Assembly (NCBI RefSeq): GCF_002327105.1
Contig: NZ_CP023406.1
Coordinates: forward strand, 1,054,001-1,118,000
Reading direction: 5' to 3'
Source: Luteimonas chenhongjianii
GTDB lineage: Bacteria; Pseudomonadota; Gammaproteobacteria; Xanthomonadales; Xanthomonadaceae
DNA length: 64,000 nt
Shown here: positions 8,762-18,028 of the stretch, piece after piece
How positions within the stretch are numbered: the stretch's first letter is position 1
How the letters are laid out: each line of letters opens with the position of its first letter
Translations under genes and position numbers: made by a program
Notes under the pieces: generated by a model
What the model saw: only the letters and a program-made list of their open reading frames with translations
Told to the model about the DNA's origin: nothing
Database searches by the model: none

Positions 8762-9487
8762 ATGACACAGATCCGCCTGGTCGGCTTCGATGCCGACGAC
8801 ACCCTCTGGCGCAGCCAGGACTATTTCGACGACGCCCAGATCGAGTTCGAGCGCATCGTCGGCCGCTATGTGGATCTTGCCGACGTGCGTGTCGCTGACG
8901 CCCTCTATGCGGTGGAAACCGCGAATCTCGCGGTCTTCGGCTACGGCGTCAAAGGCATGGCCCTGTCGATGATCGAATCGGCGACGCGCATCACCGCCGG
9001 CCGCATCAGCGCCCTGGACCTGCACCGCATCGTCGAGATGGCGAAGGACCTGTTGCGCCATCCGGTGGAGTTGCTGCCGGGAATCCGCGAGGCGGTGGAA
9101 GTCATCGCATCCCGGTACGAGGTGGTGCTGATCACCAAGGGCGACCTCTTCCACCAGGAAGCCAAGGTGCGCGATTCGGGACTCGCCGACCTGTTCCGGC
9201 GCATCGAGATCGTCAGCGAGAAAGATCCTCCGACCTATGCCCGGGTGCTGTCGGAGTTCGACGCCGAAGCCTCCGCATTCCTGATGATCGGTAATTCCCT
9301 GCGCTCCGATATCGCGCCGGTCCTCGCGTTGGGTGGCTGGGGCGTGCACATGCCCTACCGCACCACCTGGGTGCACGAACGCGATGTTGCGATTGAATCG
9401 GGCCATGAGCGCATGTGCGTGGTCGCAGCTCCCGATGAGCTGCCCGAAGCGGTGGCGACGCTGGCCGAGCGCGCCGCGGCGCTTTGA
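8762..9487 (+). CDS. HAD-superfamily hydrolase
   Basis: 241 residues from the ATG at 8762 (MTQIRLVGFDADDTLW); the frame upstream is arginine-rich and not coding. HAD motif I is DADDT (nucleophile D10, general acid D12), motif II is LITKGD (Thr), motif III is the Lys in VSEKDPPTY, and motif IV is IGNSLRSDIAPVLALG. A helical cap lies between motifs I and II. It is probably a cytoplasmic phosphatase of the YjjG/haloacid dehalogenase-like group; the substrate is unknown. It is monocistronic. Confidence 0.88.
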   Translation: MTQIRLVGFDADDTLWRSQDYFDDAQIEFERIVGRYVDLADVRVADALYAVETANLAVFGYGVKGMALSMIESATRITAGRISALDLHRIVEMAKDLLRHPVELLPGIREAVEVIASRYEVVLITKGDLFHQEAKVRDSGLADLFRRIEIVSEKDPPTYARVLSEFDAEASAFLMIGNSLRSDIAPVLALGGWGVHMPYRTTWVHERDVAIESGHERMCVVAAPDELPEAVATLAERAAAL

Positions 9488-9661
9488 TCGATTGGGCACG
9501 TAATCCAGCGAAAACGGTTCCATCTCCCGGTAACCGCTTACAGTTTGAATCTGCGCCTTACGTCGGACGCCGCGTCCCAGCGAAATTGCACGGCTGTTCA
9601 TTCGGGGGACGCCATGGTGGTTCCATGGCCGCTGCGGTGGCGGCTCACTGGAGATGACGTC

Positions 9662-10075
9662 ATGACGAGCACCCCCCTGTCCCGATGGATGCTGCCCGGT
9701 CTGCTTGCGGCGGGGCTGGCCGCAGCCGCGCTGGTGCCTGCGCCGGCGCAGGCGCAGTCCGGCGACGATCTGGCACGGGTCATCGTCGATGTGGCTGACG
9801 TCGTGCTGCGTGGCAACCAGCCCTATTACCGCGGCAATTACGACGATCGTCTGCGGGTAGCGTACGACCACCGCGGCCGTCCCACCTACTACCGCGTGGC
9901 TCCCCGCCATGACCAGCGCTACGCCGCGGGGCACCATCGCAAGGGGCCGCCCCGCCACGCGCCCGCCCACGGCTACCGCGCCAAGCAGGTGCGGCGGGAG
10001 TCCTGCGACCGACGTGGCCGCTGCACCGTGCAGTACTACGACCCGGGCCGCGACCGGTCCAACCGCTGGCGCTGA
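9662..10075 (+). CDS. Exported basic Tyr/Arg/His-rich protein
   Basis: 137 residues from the ATG at 9662, preceded by TGGAGATGACGTC, which supplies a ribosome binding site. The signal peptide is about residues 1-32 (cleavage at AQA-QS). The mature protein has a short acidic segment (DDLARVIVDVADVV) and then a strongly basic, aromatic tail with RGRPTYYRV, HHRKGPPRHAPAHGYR and a CDRRGRCTVQYYDPGRD end with two cysteines. Similar small proteins occur in xanthomonads without known function. A terminator follows. Confidence 0.6.
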   Translation: MTSTPLSRWMLPGLLAAGLAAAALVPAPAQAQSGDDLARVIVDVADVVLRGNQPYYRGNYDDRLRVAYDHRGRPTYYRVAPRHDQRYAAGHHRKGPPRHAPAHGYRAKQVRRESCDRRGRCTVQYYDPGRDRSNRWR

Positions 10076-10095
10076 ACTTCGATCCCCTGATACGG

Positions 10096-10128
10096 CGCGC
10101 CGCAGTCATCAGGCTGCGGCGCGTTTTC
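10096..10128 (+). terminator. Intrinsic terminator
   Basis: CGCGCCGCAG, 8-nt loop, CTGCGGCGCG, then TTTTCT. It lies 20 bp after the stop of the basic exported protein gene. Confidence 0.9.
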
Positions 10129-10143
10129 TGTTAGGTTTCGGAC

Positions 10144-10572
10144 ATGCACCGCGTCATGCCCATTCCATTCCGACACCCGCGTCGTCTGGCTGCGGTCTTG
10201 CTGGTGGCACTCTTCCAGCCGGCGCTGGCCGCCGAGCCGATGACCTGCGAACTGCGCTTCACCGCGCCCCACTGGTCGCTGCAGCACCGCACCGCACGCG
10301 GGACGGGCGAGTTGCGATGTGCCGACGGGCAGACGCTTCCGGTCCGGATCAGCGTCAAGGCGGACGGCGATCCGTTGCGGATCGATGCCGGCGCGGCCAG
10401 CTTCAGCGGTGTCGTGGATCCGCGCGACGTGATCGGCGCGTATGCGGCGCAGGGCGAGCTCGGTGACGTCGTCGCCATGCGGAAGGGCGCGATCGCGTTG
10501 CGCGTCACCGCCACCGGTGATTGGTGGCAGCGGGGCGGGCGTCCAGACTCCCTGGTGATCGCCACGCGTTGA
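10144..10572 (+). CDS. Exported hypothetical protein
   Basis: 142 residues. The signal peptide runs to about residue 30 (cleavage at LAA-EP). The mature part begins MTCELRFTAPHWSL and has G-x-G-x-x-x-C-A-D-G at about residues 55-64, then ASFSGVVDPRDVIGAYAAQG. This cysteine-pair plus FSGV pattern recurs in small periplasmic proteins of proteobacteria that have no assigned role. The two cysteines probably form a disulfide. It converges with a small membrane protein gene. Confidence 0.55.
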   Translation: MHRVMPIPFRHPRRLAAVLLVALFQPALAAEPMTCELRFTAPHWSLQHRTARGTGELRCADGQTLPVRISVKADGDPLRIDAGAASFSGVVDPRDVIGAYAAQGELGDVVAMRKGAIALRVTATGDWWQRGGRPDSLVIATR

Positions 10573-10587
10573 GCCTGCGGACGCCGA

Positions 10588-10779
10588 TCAATCGATCGGC
10601 CGGCGCGTGTCCTCGTTGCGCGGCAGTTCGCGCATGGTGTCCCGGGCATCCAGCCCGATGCGCGTGGCGAACCGGTCGACGGCCAGCCACCATGCGCCCA
10701 GCACGACCGCCATTACGGCGATCAGCAGCCCCCAGCGCCACAGCCTGGGCGGTCGGTTCTGCGTGTCGGGCGTGGCCAT
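10588..10779 (-). CDS. Small single-pass membrane protein
   Basis: 63 residues from the ATG at 10779, with GAGGA upstream as a plausible ribosome binding site. A polar N-terminus (MATPDTQNRPPRLW) is followed by one hydrophobic segment (about 16-33, WGLLIAVMAVVLGAWWLAV) and a charged tail. I do not recognise a family. It is divergent from the exported protein gene starting at 10896. Confidence 0.5.
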   Translation of the reverse strand: MATPDTQNRPPRLWRWGLLIAVMAVVLGAWWLAVDRFATRIGLDARDTMRELPRNEDTRRPID

Positions 10780-10895
10780 GGCGGTGTCCTCGGATTGCGG
10801 GTCTGCGCTATGGTCGGCCAGCACGCGTCGCGGGGGTGTGGTGGTCGATTCCGGGATGCGTGATGTGGTGTCAGGCCGGTCCCGAGGAGTTCCCC

Positions 10896-11420
10896 ATGCC
10901 AGTGCGTCATTCCCTGATCGCCCCGTTGCTCGCCTGGCTGCTGGTCGGCGCTGCGATGCCGGTCTCGGCGCAGGAAACCGGGCGTGCCCAGGCCGCCGGG
11001 GAAGATACACCGGAGTGGTCGGTCGCGAGCGGCGACATCTGGCTGGATACCTGGCTGGCCGACGTCAACGTCTATGCCGGACGCTATCGCGGCGCGTTCG
11101 TCGACGAGCTGGTGCGCTACCAGGGCGCGCCGCGTCCGTTCGTCACCGAGCTGCTCGATGCCGGGGCGCGACCGGCGGACCTCTATCTCGCGTGCGCGAC
11201 CGCGCAGGCGCTTGGGCGCACGTGCCGCGAAGTGATCGCCGAATGGCGACGCGCGCCTGCCGAGGGCTGGAGCGGTGTGCTGGAGCGGCTGGAGGCGGGG
11301 CCCGGCACCGCGCCGTTCGCGCGCGTGCGCGAGGGGCTGGTGGCGAGTTTCGATCGCTGGGCGCGGCCGATCCGGCTGGACGCGGCGTTGCGCCGCGCCC
11401 TCCCGGACCGGGAGAACTGA
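10896..11420 (+). CDS. Exported hypothetical protein
   Basis: 174 residues from the ATG at 10896, preceded by GAGGAG. The signal peptide covers about residues 1-26 (cleavage at VSA-QE). The mature part is helical, with VASGDIWLDTWLADVNVYAGRY, a pair of cysteines (YLACATAQALGRTCREV) and FARVREGLVASFDRWARP. It seems to be a xanthomonad exported family of unknown role. Confidence 0.6.
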   Translation: MPVRHSLIAPLLAWLLVGAAMPVSAQETGRAQAAGEDTPEWSVASGDIWLDTWLADVNVYAGRYRGAFVDELVRYQGAPRPFVTELLDAGARPADLYLACATAQALGRTCREVIAEWRRAPAEGWSGVLERLEAGPGTAPFARVREGLVASFDRWARPIRLDAALRRALPDREN

Positions 11421-11505
11421 GAGCCGCGCGTGCAGGCCATGCGACCTGCGCGCGCATCACACCGGGTTCTCTCGTCCGTGTCAGCTGGCTGGCGGCGGCA
11501 TGAGC

Positions 11506-11533
11506 CCCCGCTGCGAACATGGCCGCAGCGGGG
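11506..11533. terminator. Stem-loop between convergent genes
   Basis: CCCCGCTGCG pairs with CGCAGCGGGG around an 8-nt loop. It lies 7 bp beyond the accC stop and 85 bp beyond the plus-strand gene. There is no T tract on either side. Confidence 0.6.
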
Positions 11534-11540
11534 TTCGGCC

Positions 11541-12908
11541 TCAGCCGATGGCCAGGGTCTTGTTCTTGCGCTCGGAGAGGCGTTTTTCCAGATAGTGGAT
11601 GTTCTGGCCACCGGCCTGGAAGCCTTGGTCGCGCATGATCCGCTGCTGCAGCGGGATATTGGTCTTGATGCCATCAACGACCATTTCCGACAGCGCCACG
11701 CGCATGCGGCAGATCGCGGTTTCGCGGTCCGGCCCGTGCACGATCAGCTTGCCGATCATCGAGTCGTAGTTCGGCGGCACCGCATAGCCTTCGTAGACAT
11801 GGGTGTCGACGCGCACGCCGGGGCCGCCAGGCGCATGGAAATGGCGGATCGTGCCGGGCGAGGGCAGGAAGCTATCGGGATCCTCGGCATTGATGCGGCA
11901 CTCGATGGCATGGCCGGAGAGCACGACGTCTTCCTGGCGGATCGACAGCTTGTGGCCCGAGGCGATCATCAGCTGCTCGCGCACCAGGTCGATGCCGGTC
12001 ACCATCTCGGTCACCGGGTGTTCGACCTGGATGCGGGTATTCATTTCGATGAAGTAGAAGCGTCCGTCCTCATACAGGAACTCGAACGTGCCCGCGCCGC
12101 GGTAGCCGATGCGGATGCAGGCATCCACGCAGACCTTGCCGATCTCCGCGCGCGCCTCCGGGGTGATCCCCGGGGCCGGCGCTTCCTCGACGACCTTCTG
12201 GTGGCGGCGCTGCATCGAGCAGTCGCGCTCGCCCAGGTGGATCGCATTGCCCTGGCCGTCGGCGAGTACCTGGATCTCCACATGGCGCGGGTTCTCGAGG
12301 AACTTCTCCATGTAGACCATGTCGTTGCCGAACGCGGCCTTGGCTTCCTGCTTGGTCGTGGCGATCGCGGTGACCAGCGCTGCCTCGGTCTGCACCACGC
12401 GCATGCCGCGTCCGCCGCCGCCGCCGGCGGCCTTGACGATGACCGGGTAGCCGATCTCGCGTGCGATGCGCACATTGGTCGCGGCGTCGTCGTCCAGCGG
12501 GCCGCCCGAACCGGGAACGCAGGGCACGCCTGCCTCCTTCATCGCGCGGATCGCCTCGACCTTGTCGCCCATCAGGCGGATGGTTTCCGCCCTCGGTCCG
12601 ATGAAGACGAAACCCGACTGTTCGACGCGTTCGGCGAAGTCGGCGTTTTCGCTCAAGAAACCGTAGCCGGGGTGGATGGCCTGGGCGTCGGTCACCTCGG
12701 CGGCGGCGATGATCGCCGGCATGTCGAGGTAGCTCTGGGCGGAAGGGGGCGGACCGATGCAGACCGACTCGTCGGCCATGGCCACGTGCTTGAGGTTGCG
12801 GTCGACGGTGGAATGCACCGCGACCGTACGGATGCCCAGGGTGTGACAGGCGCGCAGGATGCGCAGCGCGATCTCGCCCCGGTTGGCGATGACGACCTTC
12901 TCGAGCAT
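11541..12908 (-). CDS. accC: Acetyl-CoA carboxylase, biotin carboxylase subunit
   Basis: 455 residues, the normal length. It carboxylates biotin on BCCP using ATP and bicarbonate, the first half of malonyl-CoA synthesis. The N-terminal domain starts [20 protein letters not shown]. The ATP-grasp domain carries [14 protein letters not shown] and the signature [18 protein letters not shown]. The C-terminal region has [22 protein letters not shown] with the catalytic Glu/Arg cluster. It lies 10 bp after accB on the same strand, as last gene of an aroQ-accB-accC operon. Confidence 0.98.
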   Translation of the reverse strand: MLEKVVIANRGEIALRILRACHTLGIRTVAVHSTVDRNLKHVAMADESVCIGPPPSAQSYLDMPAIIAAAEVTDAQAIHPGYGFLSENADFAERVEQSGFVFIGPRAETIRLMGDKVEAIRAMKEAGVPCVPGSGGPLDDDAATNVRIAREIGYPVIVKAAGGGGGRGMRVVQTEAALVTAIATTKQEAKAAFGNDMVYMEKFLENPRHVEIQVLADGQGNAIHLGERDCSMQRRHQKVVEEAPAPGITPEARAEIGKVCVDACIRIGYRGAGTFEFLYEDGRFYFIEMNTRIQVEHPVTEMVTGIDLVREQLMIASGHKLSIRQEDVVLSGHAIECRINAEDPDSFLPSPGTIRHFHAPGGPGVRVDTHVYEGYAVPPNYDSMIGKLIVHGPDRETAICRMRVALSEMVVDGIKTNIPLQQRIMRDQGFQAGGQNIHYLEKRLSERKNKTLAIG

Positions 12909-12918
12909 CGGCGCAGCC

Positions 12919-13389
12919 TCAGCCGATCACGAACAGGGGCTGGTCGAACTCGACCGGCTGGCCGCTCTCGCACAGCACCGCGACGATCGTGCCCGAGGTT
13001 TCCGCCTCGATCGGGTTGAACATCTTCATCGCTTCGATGATGCCCAGCGTGTCGCCGACCTTGACCTGCTGGCCCATGGTCACGAAGGCGGGCTTGTCCG
13101 GCGCCGGCGACGCATAGAAGGTGCCGACCATCGGCGAACGCGCGACCTGGCCCGGCGGCATGTCGTCACCCTGCTTGGGCGCCGCGCCGGTGGCGGCATC
13201 GACCGGTGAGCTCATCGGCATGGCCGGCTCGGCGCGCGGCGCGGCGGGCGCGGGGGCCTGGGCGACCATCATCGGCGCGGCGGCGTTGCGCGACAGGCGC
13301 ACCGACTCCTCGCCTTCCTTGATCTCGATCTCGGTCAGGTTGGACTCTTCGAGCAGGTCGATGAGCTTCTTGATCTTTCTCAGGTCCAT
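12919..13389 (-). CDS. accB: Biotin carboxyl carrier protein of acetyl-CoA carboxylase
   Basis: 156 residues. The N-terminal helix [20 protein letters not shown] is typical. A Pro/Ala-rich linker covers about residues 38-75. The biotinyl domain (about 80-156) carries the biotin lysine K122 in the EAMKM motif. The common form is EAMKLMNEI; here it reads [12 protein letters not shown], which keeps the lysine and flanking Met. It carries carboxyl groups from AccC to the AccAD transferase. It lies between aroQ and accC. Confidence 0.97.
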   Translation of the reverse strand: MDLRKIKKLIDLLEESNLTEIEIKEGEESVRLSRNAAAPMMVAQAPAPAAPRAEPAMPMSSPVDAATGAAPKQGDDMPPGQVARSPMVGTFYASPAPDKPAFVTMGQQVKVGDTLGIIEAMKMFNPIEAETSGTIVAVLCESGQPVEFDQPLFVIG

Positions 13390-13461
13390 GCGGGCCTCTC
13401 TTTGCGTGGGTCGCGCAGTGCGCGAGTACGGGAAAACGGGAATGGAAGTTGCGTCGGGCCT

Positions 13462-13905
13462 TCAGCCCGCACGCAGCCGGACAAGCGCGGCGTCGAGCGC
13501 GTAGCGGTAGCTGTCGGCGCCGAAACCGCAGACGACGCCGACGGCGAGATCGCTGAAATAGCTGGTCTGGCGGAAAGGCTCGCGGCGGTGCGGATTCGAC
13601 AGGTGGATTTCGAAGAACGGCAGGGCGACGGCGGCCAGTGCATCGCGCAGGGCGACCGAGGTGTGGGTGAACGCCGCCGGATTGAACAGGATCACCGCGG
13701 TGCCGTCGTTGCGGGCGGCCTGGATGCGGTCCACCAGCACATGTTCGGCGTTCGACTGCAGGGTTTCGAGGGAGTGACCGGCGGCGCGGGCCGTGCCTTC
13801 CAGCATCGCGTCGATCTCCGCCAGCGTCGTCTGTCCATAGACCTCCGGCTCGCGGCTGCCGAGCAGGTTGAGGTTGGGACCATGGAGGACGAGGACGGAG
13901 GCCAT
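13462..13905 (-). CDS. aroQ: 3-dehydroquinate dehydratase, type II
   Basis: 147 residues, typical. It dehydrates 3-dehydroquinate to 3-dehydroshikimate in the shikimate pathway. N-terminal [18 protein letters not shown] contains the catalytic Tyr of the flexible loop. [19 protein letters not shown] and [16 protein letters not shown] carry the conserved Asn, His and Arg residues. It precedes accB and accC in the same direction; aroQ-accB-accC is a common proteobacterial order. The gap to accB is 72 bp. Confidence 0.97.
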   Translation of the reverse strand: MASVLVLHGPNLNLLGSREPEVYGQTTLAEIDAMLEGTARAAGHSLETLQSNAEHVLVDRIQAARNDGTAVILFNPAAFTHTSVALRDALAAVALPFFEIHLSNPHRREPFRQTSYFSDLAVGVVCGFGADSYRYALDAALVRLRAG

Positions 13906-14006
13906 CGGGTACGCAGGGCGGCGGGTGCGCGAAGTCTGCGGGATGCCTGTGATCGTGTCCAGTTCGCAGACGTTTGGCGATTTTAAACGGTTGTTTGATT
14001 TTAAGC

Positions 14007-14606
14007 TCAGGGCGCGACCCAGCCGTCGATCTCGCCCGGGGCGAACGGCCCGATCCGCTGCTTGAGCAGGCGTCCGTCCTCCGACAACAGCACGGAGTAG
14101 GGCAGCACGCCGCGCGGATTGCCGAGCCGCACGCCCGCGTCGGCCGGTCCTGGAGCGTCAAGCGCGATGGCGTAGGCCACCGGGATCCGCTGGAGAAACG
14201 CCCGCACGGCGTCGGCGTCATCCAGCGCGACGCCCAGCACCTGCACGCCGATGTCGCCCTGTTCGCGGGCGAAGCGGTCCAGCTCGGGCATTTCCTCGAT
14301 GCACGGCCCGCACCAGCTGGCCCAGAGGTTCACCAGTACGCGGCGACCCGCATAGGCGGATGGCAGCTCGAGCGGGCTTCCGTCGAGGCGGTTGATTGAG
14401 AACGGCGCCACGATGCCGCCGCGCCGCGGCACCGACACGCCTTCCGGGGGTGCCGGCGCGCTCGCGCTCAGGGTGTCGGCATAGAGTCGCTGGCCGGCCT
14501 CGGTGCCGAGCAGGGGCCCCGGGCCGCCAACGAACAGGCTGGCCAGCACCCCGAGGCCGCCGGCCACGACCGCGATCGCCACGACTGTCAGCGGACCGAC
14601 CCTCAT
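14007..14606 (-). CDS. TlpA-family membrane-anchored thiol-disulfide oxidoreductase
   Basis: 199 residues from the ATG at 14606. The N-terminal hydrophobic segment (about 5-27, [21 protein letters not shown]) is a signal anchor. The thioredoxin-like domain carries [13 protein letters not shown], and [11 protein letters not shown] supplies the cis-Pro. It reduces periplasmic protein disulfides or assists cytochrome maturation. Its start overlaps the dsbD stop by 4 bp (ATGA), so DsbD, the membrane electron donor for such proteins, is very likely its redox partner. Confidence 0.92.
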   Translation of the reverse strand: MRVGPLTVVAIAVVAGGLGVLASLFVGGPGPLLGTEAGQRLYADTLSASAPAPPEGVSVPRRGGIVAPFSINRLDGSPLELPSAYAGRRVLVNLWASWCGPCIEEMPELDRFAREQGDIGVQVLGVALDDADAVRAFLQRIPVAYAIALDAPGPADAGVRLGNPRGVLPYSVLLSEDGRLLKQRIGPFAPGEIDGWVAP

Positions 14607-17023
14607 GGCGCCACGCCGGCGCGGCCGAGCGCCTCGACGACGACGGCATCGCTGAGCAGGGCGGGCAGGACCTCGCCTTCGCCACCGCCTGCCGGATAGA
14701 CCACGTAAAGCGGCACGCCGACGGCCCCGTGGGCCTCGAGGAAAGCGCCGATCTCGGGATCGACGTTGGTCCAGTCGCCGACCATATAGGTCGCGCCGGC
14801 ATCGGCCAGTGCGTCTGCGAACGCAGCACCCGACAGCACCCGGCGCTCGTTGGCCTTGCAGGTCACGCACCAGTCCGCGGTCATGTTGACGAACACCGGG
14901 GTGCCGGCTGCGCGCAGCGCAGCCAGGCGCTCGGCCGAATAGGCGACATGCGTGGCGTCCGCGCTGGCGGTCGCGGCCGGAGGTGTCAGTCGGCCTACCG
15001 CGACCACCGGCAGCAGCGCGACCAGCGCCAGCGCCAGCGCCAGTCCGCGATGCAGGGCGTGGCCGGTCCAGCGCCGTCGTTCGAACCACCACAGGGCGAG
15101 CGCGAGGAACGTCAGGCCGGCGACCAGCAGCGCCATCGCATCCACGCCGCGCTGTTTGCCGAGCACCCAGGCCAGCCACAGCGCGGTCAGGTACATCGGG
15201 AACGCCAGAGCCTGCTTGAAGGTCTCCATCCACGCGCCCGGCTTCGGCAGGCGGTCGGCCAGTGCCGGCACCAGGCCGATCAGCAGGAACGGCAGCGCCA
15301 GGCCCAGGCCCAGCATGAGGAACACTGCCAGCGCCATCGGCGTCGAGGCGGTGAACGCATAGGCCAGCGCGCTGCCCATGAAGGGCGCGATGCAGGGACT
15401 CGCCACCACGCAGGCCAGCATGCCGGTGAAGAAATCGCCGGCCGGCCCGGTGCGCCCGGCCAGCGCCTGGCCCAGGTTGCCGACCCGCCCGCCCAGGCTG
15501 AAGACGCCCGACAGGCTCAGTCCGACGGCGAACATCAGATAGGCCAGGGCGGCGACGAACCACGGCTGCTGCAGCTGGAAGCCCCAGCCCATCGCCTGGC
15601 CAGCCGCGCGCAGGGCGATCACAAGCAGGCCGACCGCGGCGAAGGCGACCAGTACGCCGGCGGTGTACCAGAGCGCATGCGCACGCGCGGCCGCGCGGCT
15701 GCCGCCGCTTTGGGCCAGTCCCAGCACCTTGAGCGAGAGGATCGGCAGCACGCAGGGCATCAGGTTGAGCAGCACGCCACCGAGCAGGGCCAGGCCGAGC
15801 GCCGCGAACAGGCCCAGTGAGGTAGCGCCGGGCGGGCGCGTGCGTGCGTCGTTGTCCGGGGCTGCGCCGGGCGTTCCGGGATCGGCGTCGGCGGCGGGGC
15901 CGGGCGGATCGACGGCGTCGGGTACCGGATCCTCGGCGCGAGCGGATGCGCCCGGCGTCCCGGCGGGATCCTGCGGAGCTGCCGTGTCCGCACCGCTGGC
16001 GGGGGCGGTGCCCGCCACGTCGGCCGCGGTCTGCGCGCGACCTGCAGGCAATGCGACGCGCACCGTGCGGGTCATCGGCGGATAGCAGATGCCTTCGTCC
16101 TGGCAGCCCTGGAACGTCGCGACCACGTCGATCTCGGCTGCATCGGCACGCGTGCGCAGCAGGGGCAGCGGCACGTCGATCTGATTGAAATAGACGGTGA
16201 CGCCGCCGAAATGCGCGTCGTGATGCGACTGTCCCTTCGGCCAGCGCGGCGTGCCGGCGCGGATGCCTTCGGCGCCGCGCACCTCGAAGCGGTTGCGGTC
16301 GCGGTAGAGGTAATAGCCCTTTGCCGGGGTGAAGCGCAGCAGTACGGTGTCGGCATCGCCGGGGATGGCCTCGAAGGCGAATGCCCGCTCGGGCGGCAGC
16401 GCGTCGTTGGCGCCGGCCAGTGTCGGCGTGCGCCCTGCGCTGGTGCCTCCGAGTGCCTGGCCGAAAGCGGCGAAGCCGGCGTCGCCGGCCTGCCGCGCGG
16501 CGGCGCCGGTCGGGGCCGCGGGCAGGGCGACCCGCAGGGTCCGGGTCTGCGGCGGATAGCAGATTCCGGCATCCGCGCAGCCCTGGTATTTCACTTCGAC
16601 CTGCACGGTCTCGATGCCGGCAGCGGCTGTCCCCTCCAGCACGCCGGTGACGCGACTGCGGTAGGTCTCCACCTCGCCGAAGAACTCGTCGGTATGTCGC
16701 CGGCCATCGGGCAGCTGCAACGGGGTGGCCGCGAAGCCCGCTTCGACCCGCGCGCCCATGCGATGCCGGTACAGGTAATAGCCGTCGGCGATTGCCCAGC
16801 GGATCTCGATACGGTCGCGGCCCACCGCCTCGGCAGAAACCGCGAGCGCCTCGTCGACCGGCAACACGTCGTCGAAACCGATGCCCTGCGCCTGCGCGGT
16901 CCGTGCGCCGATCAGCAGGGCGCAGGCCAGCAGCCAGGCAGTGAGCAGCCGGCTTGTTGTCCACGAAGGTGACGGGTGCCGCCGGGCGCGGCTGGCCAGG
17001 GAATGGATGTCGGTCGGACGCAT
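14603..17023 (-). CDS. dsbD: Thiol:disulfide interchange protein DsbD with two N-terminal alpha domains
   Basis: 806 residues, against about 565 in E. coli. It passes electrons from cytoplasmic thioredoxin to periplasmic proteins. The signal sequence is at about 22-45. Two successive DsbD-alpha domains follow: the first has GYYLYRHRM and the pair C149/C155 (CADAGICYPP), the second GYYLYRDRN and C307/C313 (CQDEGICYPP). A Pro/Ala/Asp-rich linker follows. The eight-helix beta domain has cysteines in LMPCVLPILSLKVLG and VVASPCIAPFMG. The C-terminal thioredoxin domain has ADWCVTCKANE. The start at 17023 is preferred over 17050, which adds nine residues. It is coupled to tlpA. Confidence 0.95.
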   Translation of the reverse strand: MRPTDIHSLASRARRHPSPSWTTSRLLTAWLLACALLIGARTAQAQGIGFDDVLPVDEALAVSAEAVGRDRIEIRWAIADGYYLYRHRMGARVEAGFAATPLQLPDGRRHTDEFFGEVETYRSRVTGVLEGTAAAGIETVQVEVKYQGCADAGICYPPQTRTLRVALPAAPTGAAARQAGDAGFAAFGQALGGTSAGRTPTLAGANDALPPERAFAFEAIPGDADTVLLRFTPAKGYYLYRDRNRFEVRGAEGIRAGTPRWPKGQSHHDAHFGGVTVYFNQIDVPLPLLRTRADAAEIDVVATFQGCQDEGICYPPMTRTVRVALPAGRAQTAADVAGTAPASGADTAAPQDPAGTPGASARAEDPVPDAVDPPGPAADADPGTPGAAPDNDARTRPPGATSLGLFAALGLALLGGVLLNLMPCVLPILSLKVLGLAQSGGSRAAARAHALWYTAGVLVAFAAVGLLVIALRAAGQAMGWGFQLQQPWFVAALAYLMFAVGLSLSGVFSLGGRVGNLGQALAGRTGPAGDFFTGMLACVVASPCIAPFMGSALAYAFTASTPMALAVFLMLGLGLALPFLLIGLVPALADRLPKPGAWMETFKQALAFPMYLTALWLAWVLGKQRGVDAMALLVAGLTFLALALWWFERRRWTGHALHRGLALALALVALLPVVAVGRLTPPAATASADATHVAYSAERLAALRAAGTPVFVNMTADWCVTCKANERRVLSGAAFADALADAGATYMVGDWTNVDPEIGAFLEAHGAVGVPLYVVYPAGGGEGEVLPALLSDAVVVEALGRAGVAP

Positions 17024-17260
17024 CGAGCCAGTATCGCAGGGCGCCGCCAACGATGCCGAACGCGGGTTCAGCGCACCGCCGTCGGGCCGCGCTGGATCGC
17101 TTGCGGCGACTCGCGCAGTGGCTCCGTACGGCCGCTGCCAGGGTGCACCCGGTGAACGCAGTATCCCGCCATCACGCCACGCAGATTAATGAACCCGTCA
17201 GTATGATTACCCGCACTTTCCCCTGAACAACGCCGAGCCGCCCGCGGCTCTACCGAGCCG

Positions 17261-17746
17261 ATGCGCCCCATTCCCACACTCTTCATCGCGGCGACCCTGG
17301 CCCTGGCCACATGCCCCGTGGCTGCCCAGTCCGCACCCATCGAGATCGGCGCCGGCGCGTCCGCGACCCGGGACAACGAGACCACTCTGGCCCTCACCGC
17401 CGCCTGGTTGCCGGAGTGGCGCCGCACCGAACACGGCGTGCTGCGGTGGGATGTCGGCGCGATCTATGTACGCGGCCGCGACGACACCCGGTTGAATCTG
17501 GACGAGGACGTGGGCGTGTTCCATGGCGGCGCCCGCTACGAACGCGACAATGGATTCGTCGCCGGTTTCGGCGCTGGCGTGCAGGTCGGGCGTACCGATG
17601 CACTGTCGGGCAATCCGCAGTTCGTCAGTTCGATCGGCTGGCGCTGGCAGCGGTTCTCGCTGATGGCGCGGCACATTTCCAACGCCAGCATCAAGCAGCC
17701 CAACGACGGCGAGACGATGCTGGTGGCGACCTGGCGCCTGCGCTGA
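17261..17746 (+). CDS. Lipid A 3-O-deacylase (PagL-like) / acyloxyacyl hydrolase family
   Basis: 161 residues. The signal peptide is about 1-23 (cleavage at VAA-QS). The rest is an alternating-polarity beta-barrel ending in an aromatic/basic strand. The PagL signature is at the C-terminus: ARHISNASIKQPNDGE, with likely catalytic H138 and S140 and an acidic residue near E151. PagL removes the 3-O acyl chain of lipid A in the outer membrane. Although the match is short, the HxSN...PNxG motif is specific. It is monocistronic. Confidence 0.82.
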   Translation: MRPIPTLFIAATLALATCPVAAQSAPIEIGAGASATRDNETTLALTAAWLPEWRRTEHGVLRWDVGAIYVRGRDDTRLNLDEDVGVFHGGARYERDNGFVAGFGAGVQVGRTDALSGNPQFVSSIGWRWQRFSLMARHISNASIKQPNDGETMLVATWRLR

Positions 17747-17883
17747 TCCGGGCGCGTTGACCGGCCCCGGGCCTCCGCCCGCCGTCGATTTCTCCGCTTG
17801 CGTGGACTCGGCGCACGCGGACACGACGGGCGCCGTCCTCTGTCGCGCTCCTGACCGAGGCAAAAAATTTTCGCTCGGCGGGC

Positions 17884-17911
17884 CTTGAAAAGCCCGGGGG
17901 TGTCCCCATCT
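17884..17911 (+). promoter_or_regulatory. Sigma-32 heat-shock promoter of groESL
   Basis: CTTGAAA (17884-17890), 13-nt spacer, CCCCATCT (17904-17911). This matches the RpoH consensus CTTGAAA-N11-16-CCCCATNT completely. It lies 118 bp before the groES start. Confidence 0.9.
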
Positions 17912-17953
17912 CCGTTGCAGTCCTGGCTCAGCCGGGTGCGCGCGCTCCGGTTT

Positions 17954-17980
17954 CTGGCAGTCGCAATATGCGACTGCTAG
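17954..17980 (+). promoter_or_regulatory. CIRCE-like operator in the groES leader
   Basis: CTGGCAGTC, N9 (GCAATATGC), GACTGCTAG. The geometry of two 9-base arms and a 9-base spacer equals CIRCE (TTAGCACTC-N9-GAGTGCTAA), the HrcA operator. The inner arm reads CAGTC/GACTG instead of CACTC/GAGTG, with the change compensated in both arms. It lies downstream of the sigma-32 promoter, where CIRCE normally sits. The same element occurs before rpoH. Confidence 0.75.
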
Positions 17981-18028
17981 AATCCGCGCACGATTTGTTT
18001 ACGATCAATAACTTAGCGAGGGTGAAAA

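Noticed and set aside
14007..16964. A 985-codon minus-strand frame joining TlpA with upstream sequence
   Set aside because: Beyond the tlpA ATG (14606) it is a frame-shifted shadow of dsbD, with RRR-rich composition.
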